A DNA stretch of 6,562 bases, taken from contig JALXCE010000149.1 in assembly GCA_026991055.1 (NCBI GenBank), forward strand, positions 1-6,562, read 5' to 3'. The position numbers and the translations under genes were made by a program. The notes under the pieces are model-generated. The model was not told where the DNA came from. It searched no databases and saw only the letters and a program-made list of their open reading frames with translations. The DNA comes from Caldifarciminota bacterium (GTDB lineage Bacteria; Hydrothermota; Hydrothermia; B15-G9; WFZT01). Below, piece by piece: positions 1 through 6,428 of this stretch; the first letter of the stretch is position 1, and each line of letters begins with the position of its first letter.

Positions 1-2
1 AA

Positions 3-1319
3 TTCCCGGTTGTCATAAAGGCCGATGGCCTTGCCGCGGGGAAAGGTGTGGTGATTGCAAAGAGCCCGGAAGAGGCGCTTGAAACCCTGAAGAGCTTTAT
101 GATAGATGAAAAATTCGGGGAGGCCTCAAAGAAGGTAGTTATAGAGGATTTTCTCGAGGGTCAGGAGTTTTCCATTTTTGTTCTGACCGATGGCAGGGAT
201 TTTAAAATTTTAGGCGGTGCATGTGATTACAAGAGGCTGCTGGATGGAGACCGAGGCCCCAATACCGGTGGTATGGGCTCAGTGGCTCCTGTCCCATTTT
301 TGACGCATGAAAAATTAGAAGAGGTTGTCGAAAAGATTATCGAGCCCACAGTAACAGGGATACAGGCTGAGGGGCTTGATTACAAAGGTTTTCTTTACTT
401 CGGACTTATCTGGACATCTGAGGGGCCAAAGGTGCTTGAGTACAACGTAAGGCTTGGTGACCCTGAAACTCAGGCGATTATACCCATTCTTGAGGGGGAC
501 CTCCTTGAGGCAGCAGAGTTGCTCCTTGAGGGGCGGCTTCGCGAGGTAGAAATAAAAGAGCCCCAGAAGAGGGCTGTGACAGTTATTGCTGCATCACTGG
601 GGTATCCTATCAAATATGTGACGGGGAAAAGGATTAGTGGCTTGAGTGATGAGGGGGACCCCCTCCCGGCCTCGTCGTGGAGCGAGCCTGCCGGAGGGCA
701 CGTCATTTTCCATGCGGGCACGGAAAGACGCGATGATGGAATTTATACAGCCGGTGGGCGTGTCCTCGCAGTCACAGGTGTGGGAGACAGCTATGAAGAT
801 GCCATGTCCAGAGCCTACGATAGGATTGAAAAGATTCATTTTGAAGGAATGTACTATCGGCTCGATATTGGTGAGAAGTGGACAAGAAAGATTCTCATCA
901 TTGCGGGTAGCGAGTCTGATGAGGAGTTTGTTTCTTATGGTATCGAAATTCTCGAAAAATTGGGAATCCCTTATGAATTTAAGGTCATCTCTGCGCACAG
1001 GAATTTGAGAGAGCTTGTGGATTTTACATCTAATCTCAGAGGATTTGAGGTGATAATTGCCGTTGCGGGCCTGAGTGCCCATCTACCGGGTGTGATTGCG
1101 GGGTTGACTTCGCTGCCTGTGATAGGAGTTCCCAGGGACGTGGGGCCTTTAAACGGTATGGATGCTCTATATTCTATGGTTCAGATGCCGCGTGGAGTGC
1201 CTGTTGCAACCATGGCAATTGGTAAGCATGGGATGATTAATGCTGTGCTCTATGCATTGAGGATTCTTGCGAATAAATATCCGTGGGCCAGGAAAGCCCT
1301 TGAAAACTGGAGAAAATGA
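3..1319 (+). CDS. purD-purE: Bifunctional PurD-PurE fusion: GAR synthetase plus AIR carboxylase/N5-CAIR mutase (5' truncated)
   Basis: The reading frame is already open at base 3 and its true start lies upstream; 438 residues are visible, numbered here from base 3. Residues 1 to about 292 are PurD (phosphoribosylamine + glycine + ATP to GAR), an ATP-grasp enzyme. Visible motifs are VIKADGLAAGKG near the start, PNTGGMG (86-92), EYNVRLGDPETQ (146-157), FHAGT (236-240) and YYRLDIG (284-290). By comparison with E. coli PurD, roughly 110-120 N-terminal residues are missing. Only about four residues later, PurE begins (about 295-438) with GSESD (302-306), SAHR (330-333, the family's catalytic His), AGLSAHLPG (355-363) and VQMPRG. 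SAHR and AHLPG resemble class I PurE; no PurK is in the window. The PurE part is slightly short at its C-terminus. The steps are purine steps 2 and 6, so the enzymes are not consecutive. TGA at 1317-1319 overlaps the next gene. Both domain assignments are secure; a sequencing error making the fusion is unlikely because one frame spans it cleanly. Confidence 0.95.
   Translation, partial: FPVVIKADGLAAGKGVVIAKSPEEALETLKSFMIDEKFGEASKKVVIEDFLEGQEFSIFVLTDGRDFKILGGACDYKRLLDGDRGPNTGGMGSVAPVPFLTHEKLEEVVEKIIEPTVTGIQAEGLDYKGFLYFGLIWTSEGPKVLEYNVRLGDPETQAIIPILEGDLLEAAELLLEGRLREVEIKEPQKRAVTVIAASLGYPIKYVTGKRISGLSDEGDPLPASSWSEPAGGHVIFHAGTERRDDGIYTAGGRVLAVTGVGDSYEDAMSRAYDRIEKIHFEGMYYRLDIGEKWTRKILIIAGSESDEEFVSYGIEILEKLGIPYEFKVISAHRNLRELVDFTSNLRGFEVIIAVAGLSAHLPGVIAGLTSLPVIGVPRDVGPLNGMDALYSMVQMPRGVPVATMAIGKHGMINAVLYALRILANKYPWARKALENWRK
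651..698. repeat. GC-rich palindromic segment inside the purD part
   Basis: Two overlapping symmetric elements are seen. GAGGGGG (651-657) and CCCCCTC (659-665) form an interrupted palindrome with a one-base centre. An imperfect hairpin follows: 661-664 pairs with 695-698, 666-670 with 690-694, and 671-674 with 683-686. It has one 1-base and one 3-base bulge and an 8-base loop. The segment encodes a stretch rich in D, P, S and E between the ISGL and FHAGT motifs. That stretch looks about nine residues longer than in the E. coli and Bacillus PurD sequences I recall. Function is unknown; it could simply be a variable protein loop with chance symmetry. Confidence 0.6.
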
Positions 1320-2218
1320 TGAACTGGCAGGAAGTAAAAGAAAAGATTGAGAAAATTAGGGAAAAGGGCGGCAAAATAGTTTTTACAAACGGTGTTTTTG
1401 ACATTCTCCATCGTGGTCATGTGGAGTATCTTGCCTATGCCCGCTCACTGGGTGACGTGCTCGTTGTGGGAATTAACACTGATGAATCTGTGAGGCGAAT
1501 AAAGGGACCTGCAAGGCCCATAACCACGCTTGAAGACAGAATGTATGTGCTTCAGCACTTAGATGTGGTTGACTTTGTGGTGCCTTTTGAGGAGGATACC
1601 CCGGCGAAACTCATCGAATTTCTACTGCCTGACGTTCTTGTGAAGGGGGCGGACTATGGGCTTGATAAAATTGTTGGAAGAGATATAGTTGAAAAGCATG
1701 GGGGTAAGGTGGTCAGAGCACCTCTAAGGGAAGGCTATTCAACCACAAGGCTGATCAAGAAAATAGTGGAGATGTCAAAAGAGCTCGGAGTTGATAAGAT
1801 GGAGCTTAGGACTCCTTTTGTAGCTGTGGATGCGATTATCCAGATTTTCCAGGGCGATGAATTCAAAGGGATTGTGCTAATTGAGCGGAAATATCCTCCT
1901 TATGGATATGCGCTTCCCGGTGGGTTTGTGGATTATGGTGAAAGTGTGGAGCATGCGGTGGTCAGAGAGGCGAAGGAGGAGACCGGGCTGGATGTAAGGA
2001 ATTGCAGGCAGTTTCATGTTTATTCTGATCCATCCCGTGATCCGAGGCGGCACACGCTTTCGGTGGTTTTTACGTGTGAAGCGGAGGGTGAGCCTGTGGG
2101 ACGCGACGATGCCCGTCAGGCACACATCTTCAAGCTGGAAGAAATACCCCTTGAGAAAATGGCCTTCGACCATAAAAAGATTTTGCAGGATTTTATCAGG
2201 AGGGCGGGGATGGTGTGA
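1316..2218 (+). CDS. HldE/RfaE2-type heptose-1-phosphate adenylyltransferase fused to a Nudix hydrolase
   Basis: Residues about 18-150 are a nucleotidyltransferase of the RfaE domain II type: FTNGVFDILHRGH (23-35, with HRGH in place of the usual HPGH), VKGADY (109-114) and the family-typical YSTTRLIKKI near 141-150. This family joins D-glycero-beta-D-manno-heptose 1-phosphate to ATP, giving ADP-heptose for LPS core. The kinase domain found in E. coli HldE is absent. After a short linker, residues about 166-295 form a Nudix domain. Its box is complete at 203-225 (G203, E209, R217-E218, E221-E222, G224). It is followed by YSDPSRDPRRHTLSVVF and a late AFDHKKIL, both typical of the COG1051 ADP-ribose pyrophosphatase group. 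The gene overlaps purD-purE by 4 bp (ATGA) and is probably translationally coupled. A second ATG at 1319 lies 6 bases after GGAG (1309-1312), against 3 bases for the ATG at 1316, so 1319 may be the true start. The Nudix substrate is unknown. Confidence 0.92.
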   Translation: MMNWQEVKEKIEKIREKGGKIVFTNGVFDILHRGHVEYLAYARSLGDVLVVGINTDESVRRIKGPARPITTLEDRMYVLQHLDVVDFVVPFEEDTPAKLIEFLLPDVLVKGADYGLDKIVGRDIVEKHGGKVVRAPLREGYSTTRLIKKIVEMSKELGVDKMELRTPFVAVDAIIQIFQGDEFKGIVLIERKYPPYGYALPGGFVDYGESVEHAVVREAKEETGLDVRNCRQFHVYSDPSRDPRRHTLSVVFTCEAEGEPVGRDDARQAHIFKLEEIPLEKMAFDHKKILQDFIRRAGMV

Positions 2219-2378
2219 TTTGAGAGAATTCTGATGTGAATGGAAACTTCTGTCTGTATCGAAAAACTCTCAGTTAATTCCAGTCAAATCTCTTTGTTCG
2301 AAAAATTGCAAACCGACGTAAGAGGTGACATCTTCAAACATACTATTCCTGGGGTTGATACCACATCTGTGCATGGTT
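2219..2378. other. Convergent intergenic gap with no convincing terminator
   Basis: This gap of 160 bp separates the ends of two converging transcription units. I looked for a GC-rich stem followed by a T tract on either strand and found none. The only symmetry is TGAGAG at 2221-2226 with CTCTCA at 2268-2273, about 40 bases apart and not followed by a proper T run. Termination here may be Rho-dependent, or the transcripts may overlap. A 61-codon frame starting at 2240 runs into the glycosyltransferase gene antisense and looks spurious. Confidence 0.5.
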
Positions 2379-3329
2379 TTATTCCAGCATTTCCTCTGCT
2401 GCTTTTAGCACGGTTTCTGGTTTGATATCGCGCATGCATTTGAAGTGTTTTAATGGGCAGGCCGTGCTCCCGTGAAGGGAGCACGGCCTGCACCCCAACC
2501 CCTTCACCTCTATTATCCTCGCATTACACGGCCTGAAGCCAAGCTCGGGCACCGTGGGGCCAAAAATTCCAATTGTCGGTACTCCATAAGCAGCCCCGAT
2601 ATGCATGGGAGCTGAATCGTTGGATACAACAAGCTTAGATTTTTCAATCACTCTCAAAAGCTCCGGTATAGTGGTCCTGCCAACCATATCAACCACCTGC
2701 CCGCTAAACCCATCTAAAAACCTGCGGTCTTCTGCCCCTCCTACAGCTACCACTTCAATTTCAGGAAACTTTTCTCTGAACATCTGGACAAATTCACCAA
2801 AATACGGCCAGACCTTGGTTTCGTGCTTAGCCCCCGGCGCAACGACAATATATCTTTCAGGAAGCTCAAGCTCTATGGGTACACTCTCAAGCTTTGGGCA
2901 GGGAGTGGGTAAGTCTATACCAAGAGCCTTTTTTATTGGGGCAGCATAAAGCTCGTAAACCGGTACCTCTTCGATTTGCTTTGTCCTCAACGCCCTGAGC
3001 CTCTCCCTTCGACGATTATCATAAAAAGCTCGATGAGTTGCCCCTGATAAGCCCACGAGGATTATACTCAGGACCTTCCTCTGGAGGTCGAAGACATAAT
3101 CAAAATCCTGAGAGCGGATCTCCTTCACAATTCTTACGATATCAGATAATCCATAAGGCTTAGGAATTTTGATGATTCCTCTGAGCCTCGAATCGTGCTC
3201 GTAGAGTCCTGCAAAATGGCTGTAAGTTGCAAGATAGACTTCGTTACCTTTAAGTAGCTCCAAAACTGAAGATAATATCACGAGGTCCCCGAGCGATGAA
3301 AGTCTTATAAGCAAAATTTTTCTGCTCAA
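2379..3329 (-). CDS. Glycosyltransferase family 9 protein, probable ADP-heptose:LPS heptosyltransferase
   Basis: This 316-residue protein has the GT9 (WaaC/WaaF) layout. An N-terminal LLIRLSSLGDLV (6-17) carries the conserved Asp (D15). PGAKHETKVWP (165-175) begins the C-terminal Rossmann half. SNDSAPMHIGAAYGVP to FGPT (236-258) is the nucleotide-sugar binding signature, with D238 and H243. A Cys cluster (C280, C283, C291, C298) matches the CxPC...CP...CM tail seen in many WaaF-like proteins. It would add a heptose, or a related ADP-sugar, to LPS core at the inner face of the inner membrane. No signal peptide or membrane segment is seen. The start is TTG, because the preceding in-frame codon is the TAA of the upstream gene; GAGGT (3338-3334) ends 4 bases before it. 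It is the second gene of an operon with the GGDEF/EAL gene and converges on the ADP-heptose synthesis gene. The family is secure; the exact acceptor and sugar are inferred. Confidence 0.93.
   Translation of the reverse strand: MSRKILLIRLSSLGDLVILSSVLELLKGNEVYLATYSHFAGLYEHDSRLRGIIKIPKPYGLSDIVRIVKEIRSQDFDYVFDLQRKVLSIILVGLSGATHRAFYDNRRRERLRALRTKQIEEVPVYELYAAPIKKALGIDLPTPCPKLESVPIELELPERYIVVAPGAKHETKVWPYFGEFVQMFREKFPEIEVVAVGGAEDRRFLDGFSGQVVDMVGRTTIPELLRVIEKSKLVVSNDSAPMHIGAAYGVPTIGIFGPTVPELGFRPCNARIIEVKGLGCRPCSLHGSTACPLKHFKCMRDIKPETVLKAAEEMLE
2457..2491. repeat. Perfect 15-bp inverted repeat with 5-base loop inside the GT9 gene
   Basis: GCAGGCCGTGCTCCC (2457-2471), loop GTGAA (2472-2476), then the exact reverse complement at 2477-2491. 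The match ends at 2456/2492. In the coding frame it spans residues C280 to C291, so the paired arms encode the two halves of the CRPC...ACP cysteine motif. No T tract follows on either strand: the minus strand continues CCATTAAAAC and the plus strand ACCCCAACCCC. It is therefore not a standard intrinsic terminator. As RNA it would form a very stable hairpin near the 3' end of the operon mRNA. Confidence 0.9.
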
Positions 3330-5750
3330 TTATACCTCGAACGGAGAATCCTGGTTTGACTTTAGAAGGTTCAGGGCGTCCTCAAGCGGGACGGGTTTTG
3401 AGAAGAAAAAGCCCTGTGCACGATCCACCCCCAGATTTTTCAAAAAGTTTAGCTGCTCGCGGGTTTCGATCCCTTCTGCAATTATGCCGATGTCCAGCTC
3501 TTTTGCCATTGTCACAATCGCCCGTACTATTGCCTCACTGTCCCTATTTCCAGGAATATCAATGATAAACGAGCGATCTATTTTGAGGTGATCTATAGGA
3601 AGTTTTTTAAGGTACGAAAGGGATGAGTATCCAGTCCCGAAATCATCAATATCAATCATGATTCCTTTATCTCTCAGGATATCCAGCTCTTGTTTTATTT
3701 CATCTATATTGGACATTAAAGCACTTTCCGTGATCTCAAACGCGAAATGGTCGGGCGATACCCCGGAGTTTTCAACTCTTTTAACAATGCCTTCGAGAAG
3801 AATATCCTTTCTCAACTGATAGGGAGACAGGTTTATTGCCATCCTGAATTCATCCTTAATTTTTATAAATTTCTCAAGGTCACTTGCAGCTCTGAATAGG
3901 ACCCACTCCCCTACTTCCGAAATAAGGCCCAGCGCTTCCAGCTCAGGAACAAATTCTGCTGGTGAAACCCATCCAAGTTTTTCATCCGACCACCTGAGTA
4001 ACGCTTCAAATCCTATGATTTCGCCATTATTCAAATCTACCTGAGGCTGGTAAAAAAGCATAAAGTCCATGTTTTTAACGGCTTCTCTTAAGCGGTTATC
4101 CAGAATAAGTTTCTTGCCCATCTTCTGGGTCATCTCTTCGGTGAAAAATCTATAGCTCCCCGCTCCATCGCGCTTGGAATCTTTTAGCGCAGCATCTGCC
4201 TGCGATATCAAGTCCTTTTCTCCAGAACCATCAGGGAAAACGGCAATCCCTATATTCAGGTCAAGATAGACTTCATCTCCGTTGATTTGGAAAGGCTCTC
4301 TAAATGCGTCAAAAATCTTGGATATCCAGTATCTAATCTCATCATCAACTTTAATACCCTCGATCAGGATAGCAAACTCATCCCCGCCAATCCTGGCAAC
4401 AATGCTATCGGCACCGGTATTCCTTTTTAACCTTTGAGATACTTCGATCAATACCTGATCCCCGCGGTCAAAGCCAAAGGTGCTATTTATTTCGCTGAAT
4501 CCCCAGATGTCAACATAAAAAAGTGCAACCTTTTCCTTGCGCACCCGCGCCTTCTCGAGGGCAGCTTCCAGCATTTCCTGGAGATAGAGTTTGTTGGGGA
4601 GTCCTGTAACCGGGTCGTTGTAAATCAAATCCCTTAGCCTTTCCTGTAAACTACGCTCTCTCGTGATGTCCCTGCCTGTCAGAACAAAGTGTGTAACCTC
4701 ACCACTTTTCGAAATTACAGGGGCTACAAACTCCTCAAGATGATAAATTTCTCCATTAGGTTTTCTACCAACAAAGAGCCAGGGGAACGCTTTCCCCTCT
4801 TTGATCTTTTTATGGAACTCCTCAAGGTCTTTCTCCGAAGTGACGGCAGGTTTACATATTGCAGTCTTTTTACCAACGAGTTCTTTGGGGTCAAATCCCA
4901 TTATGTCCTTTACAGCAGGATTTGCAAACAGTATGTTACTATCTTTATCGGTAATGATGATCATTTCTTTACTGTGTTCAAAAGCCCTAATGAGAAGTCG
5001 CTCAAATTCAATTCTGGTTATCATATCAAAAGCAAACGAAAGATCGTCTCTTATTTCTTGGAGAAGTCGCTCCTCCTCTGGATCGTTTATCACAAGTGGC
5101 TTCTCAGAATAGATCCCAATTACTGCCTTGATATTGCCGTTATCTTTTATAGGAATGTAGGCAGCGGATTTGTATTCAAGTTTGAGAAGCGTTTTAACCC
5201 ATGGCTCATCTTCATTCTCAACATTTTCAATGACAAATATTTCCCCTTTCCTCAACCTTTCTCCGGGCATTGTGTCCAGTGAAGAAAGGAGAGAAGAGAG
5301 AACCTTTTCACTTTCCTTAATATATTCAGCAGGGCCTTCACAGGCCACTGGCTTGAGCTTGCCGTCTTTGTAAACTCCGGCCCAGGCAAATTTAAATCCT
5401 CCTTCCTCCACAAAAACCTTACAGGCTTTTTTAAGGAGCTCCTCACGATTTTCTGCAACAATGATAAGACGATTTATCCTTGAAAGGGTCCGGTAAAGCT
5501 TGTTTATGAGATTTATACGCTCCTGCTGAGCATAAATCTTCTTAAGGAGCGATTTCATAATGAAATCGTACGCAACAAATATCACAAGGAGGGTGACTAC
5601 AACGAAAACAATAAAGAAAATGGTGATGTTGTGGAATATTTTGATCAAGTGGTGACTTCTGATGATTTCAAAAAAAGTGACACTAAGAGCTACGAATATG
5701 ACGCTCAATAAAACTACAGTTAACCAGAGCTGCCTTTTTATATAATCCAT
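3330..5750 (-). CDS. Membrane-bound GAF-PAS-GGDEF-EAL cyclic-di-GMP protein, probable phosphodiesterase
   Basis: Of 806 residues, two hydrophobic helices (about 8-30 and 42-64) anchor the N-terminus with only a short loop between them. A short helical stretch (about 66-95) leads to a GAF-like domain (about 95-245), a PAS domain (about 248-365, ending TGRDITRER), GGDEF (about 372-537) and EAL (about 548-795). The EAL domain keeps its catalytic set: E582 of EALLRW, N640, E672 and E675 of EITES, D702-D703, K723, E759 and Q779, so c-di-GMP hydrolysis is likely. The GGDEF motif is intact (455-459), but nearby signature residues differ: DIWGF for DxDxF, INS for IND, GF for GH, and GAG for GRN. The inhibitory RxxD site is TGAD (445-448). 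Cyclase activity is therefore doubtful and a GTP-sensing role is possible. ATG at 5750 follows GGGAGG by 4 bases. It is first in an operon with the GT9 gene. The ligands of GAF and PAS are unknown. Confidence 0.95.
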   Translation of the reverse strand: MDYIKRQLWLTVVLLSVIFVALSVTFFEIIRSHHLIKIFHNITIFFIVFVVVTLLVIFVAYDFIMKSLLKKIYAQQERINLINKLYRTLSRINRLIIVAENREELLKKACKVFVEEGGFKFAWAGVYKDGKLKPVACEGPAEYIKESEKVLSSLLSSLDTMPGERLRKGEIFVIENVENEDEPWVKTLLKLEYKSAAYIPIKDNGNIKAVIGIYSEKPLVINDPEEERLLQEIRDDLSFAFDMITRIEFERLLIRAFEHSKEMIIITDKDSNILFANPAVKDIMGFDPKELVGKKTAICKPAVTSEKDLEEFHKKIKEGKAFPWLFVGRKPNGEIYHLEEFVAPVISKSGEVTHFVLTGRDITRERSLQERLRDLIYNDPVTGLPNKLYLQEMLEAALEKARVRKEKVALFYVDIWGFSEINSTFGFDRGDQVLIEVSQRLKRNTGADSIVARIGGDEFAILIEGIKVDDEIRYWISKIFDAFREPFQINGDEVYLDLNIGIAVFPDGSGEKDLISQADAALKDSKRDGAGSYRFFTEEMTQKMGKKLILDNRLREAVKNMDFMLFYQPQVDLNNGEIIGFEALLRWSDEKLGWVSPAEFVPELEALGLISEVGEWVLFRAASDLEKFIKIKDEFRMAINLSPYQLRKDILLEGIVKRVENSGVSPDHFAFEITESALMSNIDEIKQELDILRDKGIMIDIDDFGTGYSSLSYLKKLPIDHLKIDRSFIIDIPGNRDSEAIVRAIVTMAKELDIGIIAEGIETREQLNFLKNLGVDRAQGFFFSKPVPLEDALNLLKSNQDSPFEV

Positions 5751-5791
5751 ATATCCTCCCCTTTCTTGCCCCGGGGTACATCATAATTGCT

Positions 5792-5820
5792 ATTGTAAAG
5801 ACCCCCTGCCTTTTAGTCAA
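5792..5820 (-). promoter_or_regulatory. Sigma70-type promoter for the GGDEF/EAL-GT9 operon
   Basis: Read on the minus strand, TTGACT (5820-5815) and TACAAT (5797-5792) are separated by exactly 17 bases; each box matches the consensus at 5 of 6 positions. The expected start of transcription is near 5785, giving a leader of about 35 bases ending in the GGGAGG ribosome site at 5760-5755. A/T-rich runs at 5840-5853 lie upstream where an UP element could sit. CCCCGGGG (5769-5776) falls in the short leader. The leader is too short to hold a c-di-GMP riboswitch. Confidence 0.7.
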
Positions 5821-5923
5821 ATAACGACCAGAACCGGGCTTAAAACCTTAAAATTGCTGGATTTTCAAGAGGAAATTCCCCCACCCTGTTCCTTATCCCG
5901 TATAAATTTTCCTGATAAGTAGA

Positions 5924-5952
5924 ATTCCGGAATGGAGCACAGAACTCTGCTC
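5924..5952. promoter_or_regulatory. Possible operator: two adjacent palindromes in the divergent region
   Basis: ATTCCGGAAT (5924-5933) is a perfect 10-bp palindrome. GAGCA (5935-5939) and TGCTC (5948-5952) form an inverted pair that ends directly before the -35 box at 5953. GGAAATTCC (5871-5879) is a further symmetric site carrying the same GGAA/TTCC halves. Position just upstream of a promoter suggests a regulator site, but no regulator gene is in the window and short palindromes arise by chance. Confidence 0.3.
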
Positions 5953-5981
5953 TTGACGGATAATTGGAGCGTCCATAAGAT
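5953..5981 (+). promoter_or_regulatory. Promoter candidate for the membrane protein-yggS unit
   Basis: TTGACG (5953-5958) and TAAGAT (5976-5981) are 17 bases apart, matching the consensus at 5 and 4 of 6 positions. The expected transcription start falls at about 5987-5989, which is on the ATG of the downstream gene at 5988. This implies a leaderless or nearly leaderless mRNA unless another promoter lies further upstream, for example near TATAAA at 5901-5906, which lacks a good -35 box. Confidence 0.45.
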
Positions 5982-5987
5982 AAAGCC

Positions 5988-6428
5988 ATGAGTGAACGCA
6001 TAACATGGAAGGTTCTCCCCGCAAGGAATAAAAAGAAGCTCGTTATCTTCCTTTCAACCGTTATTGGTTTTTCAATACTCGTCCTATTCGTTGCGGGGAT
6101 ATATTGGGCCCTTTTCTCTCTTCTTGTGCTACTTGGCTCGCTATTCCAGTTCTACACCTACACCGAGTACACCCTTGACGATGAAGGGGTTACCATCAAA
6201 AGACCACTTTACACAGTCAAAAAACCGTGGAGCGAGTTTAAGCGTGTGGTAGAGACACAGACTGGCATATTCCTTTCACCCTTTTCGTTTCCATCAAGGC
6301 TTGATAGTTTTAGAGGGGTGCATTTATTAATAGAAAATGAGGACCGCGAAAAAATCCTCGAATTTATAAAGGGGAAAATCCACAATGACAGTGAAAGAGA
6401 GAATCGAGAAACTGAAAGAACAAATTAA
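5988..6428 (+). CDS. Small two-helix membrane protein with probable bacterial PH-like domain
   Basis: This 146-residue protein has a short basic N-terminus (PARNKKK, 11-17) and two hydrophobic helices (about 18-37 and 40-56), then a soluble part. The segment from YTLDDEGVTIKRPLY (61-75) through PWSEFKRV (80-87) to FRGVHLLIENEDREKILEFI (108-127) resembles the small bacterial PH-like domains that follow paired membrane helices (YdbS/YcxB/DUF304-like). This is judged by pattern only. The last 16 residues are hydrophilic (NDSERENRETER) and are encoded where the gene overlaps yggS. An in-frame TAA at 5976-5978 rules out an upstream extension. The nearest GGAG (5966-5969) is 18 bases from the ATG, too far for a normal ribosome site. 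Function is unknown; the overlap with yggS suggests co-expression. Confidence 0.8.
   Translation: MSERITWKVLPARNKKKLVIFLSTVIGFSILVLFVAGIYWALFSLLVLLGSLFQFYTYTEYTLDDEGVTIKRPLYTVKKPWSEFKRVVETQTGIFLSPFSFPSRLDSFRGVHLLIENEDREKILEFIKGKIHNDSERENRETERTN

Noticed and set aside
594..1082. Minus-strand open frame (162 codons) opposite purD-purE
   Set aside because: It lies wholly antisense to conserved PurD/PurE motifs and its translation resembles no family I know.
1316..1800. Transferase domain as an NMN or FMN adenylyltransferase
   Set aside because: VKGADY, the RIKGPARPI segment and the YSTT ending are typical of the RfaE/HldE transferase, not of NadM or RibF.
2240..2425. 61-codon plus-strand frame in the convergent gap
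   Set aside because: It has no good ribosome site, runs into the GT9 gene antisense, and shows no motif.
2457..2491. Inverted repeat as an intrinsic terminator
   Set aside because: No U tract follows on either strand and it lies inside conserved codons of the GT9 gene.
4689..5282. Long plus-strand open frame (197 codons) opposite the GGDEF/EAL gene
   Set aside because: It is antisense to clear GAF/PAS coding sequence, has no recognisable domain or ribosome site, and its composition is that of a shadow frame.
5751..5791. c-di-GMP riboswitch in the leader of the GGDEF/EAL operon
   Set aside because: The predicted leader is only about 35 bases and lacks riboswitch-like paired stems.
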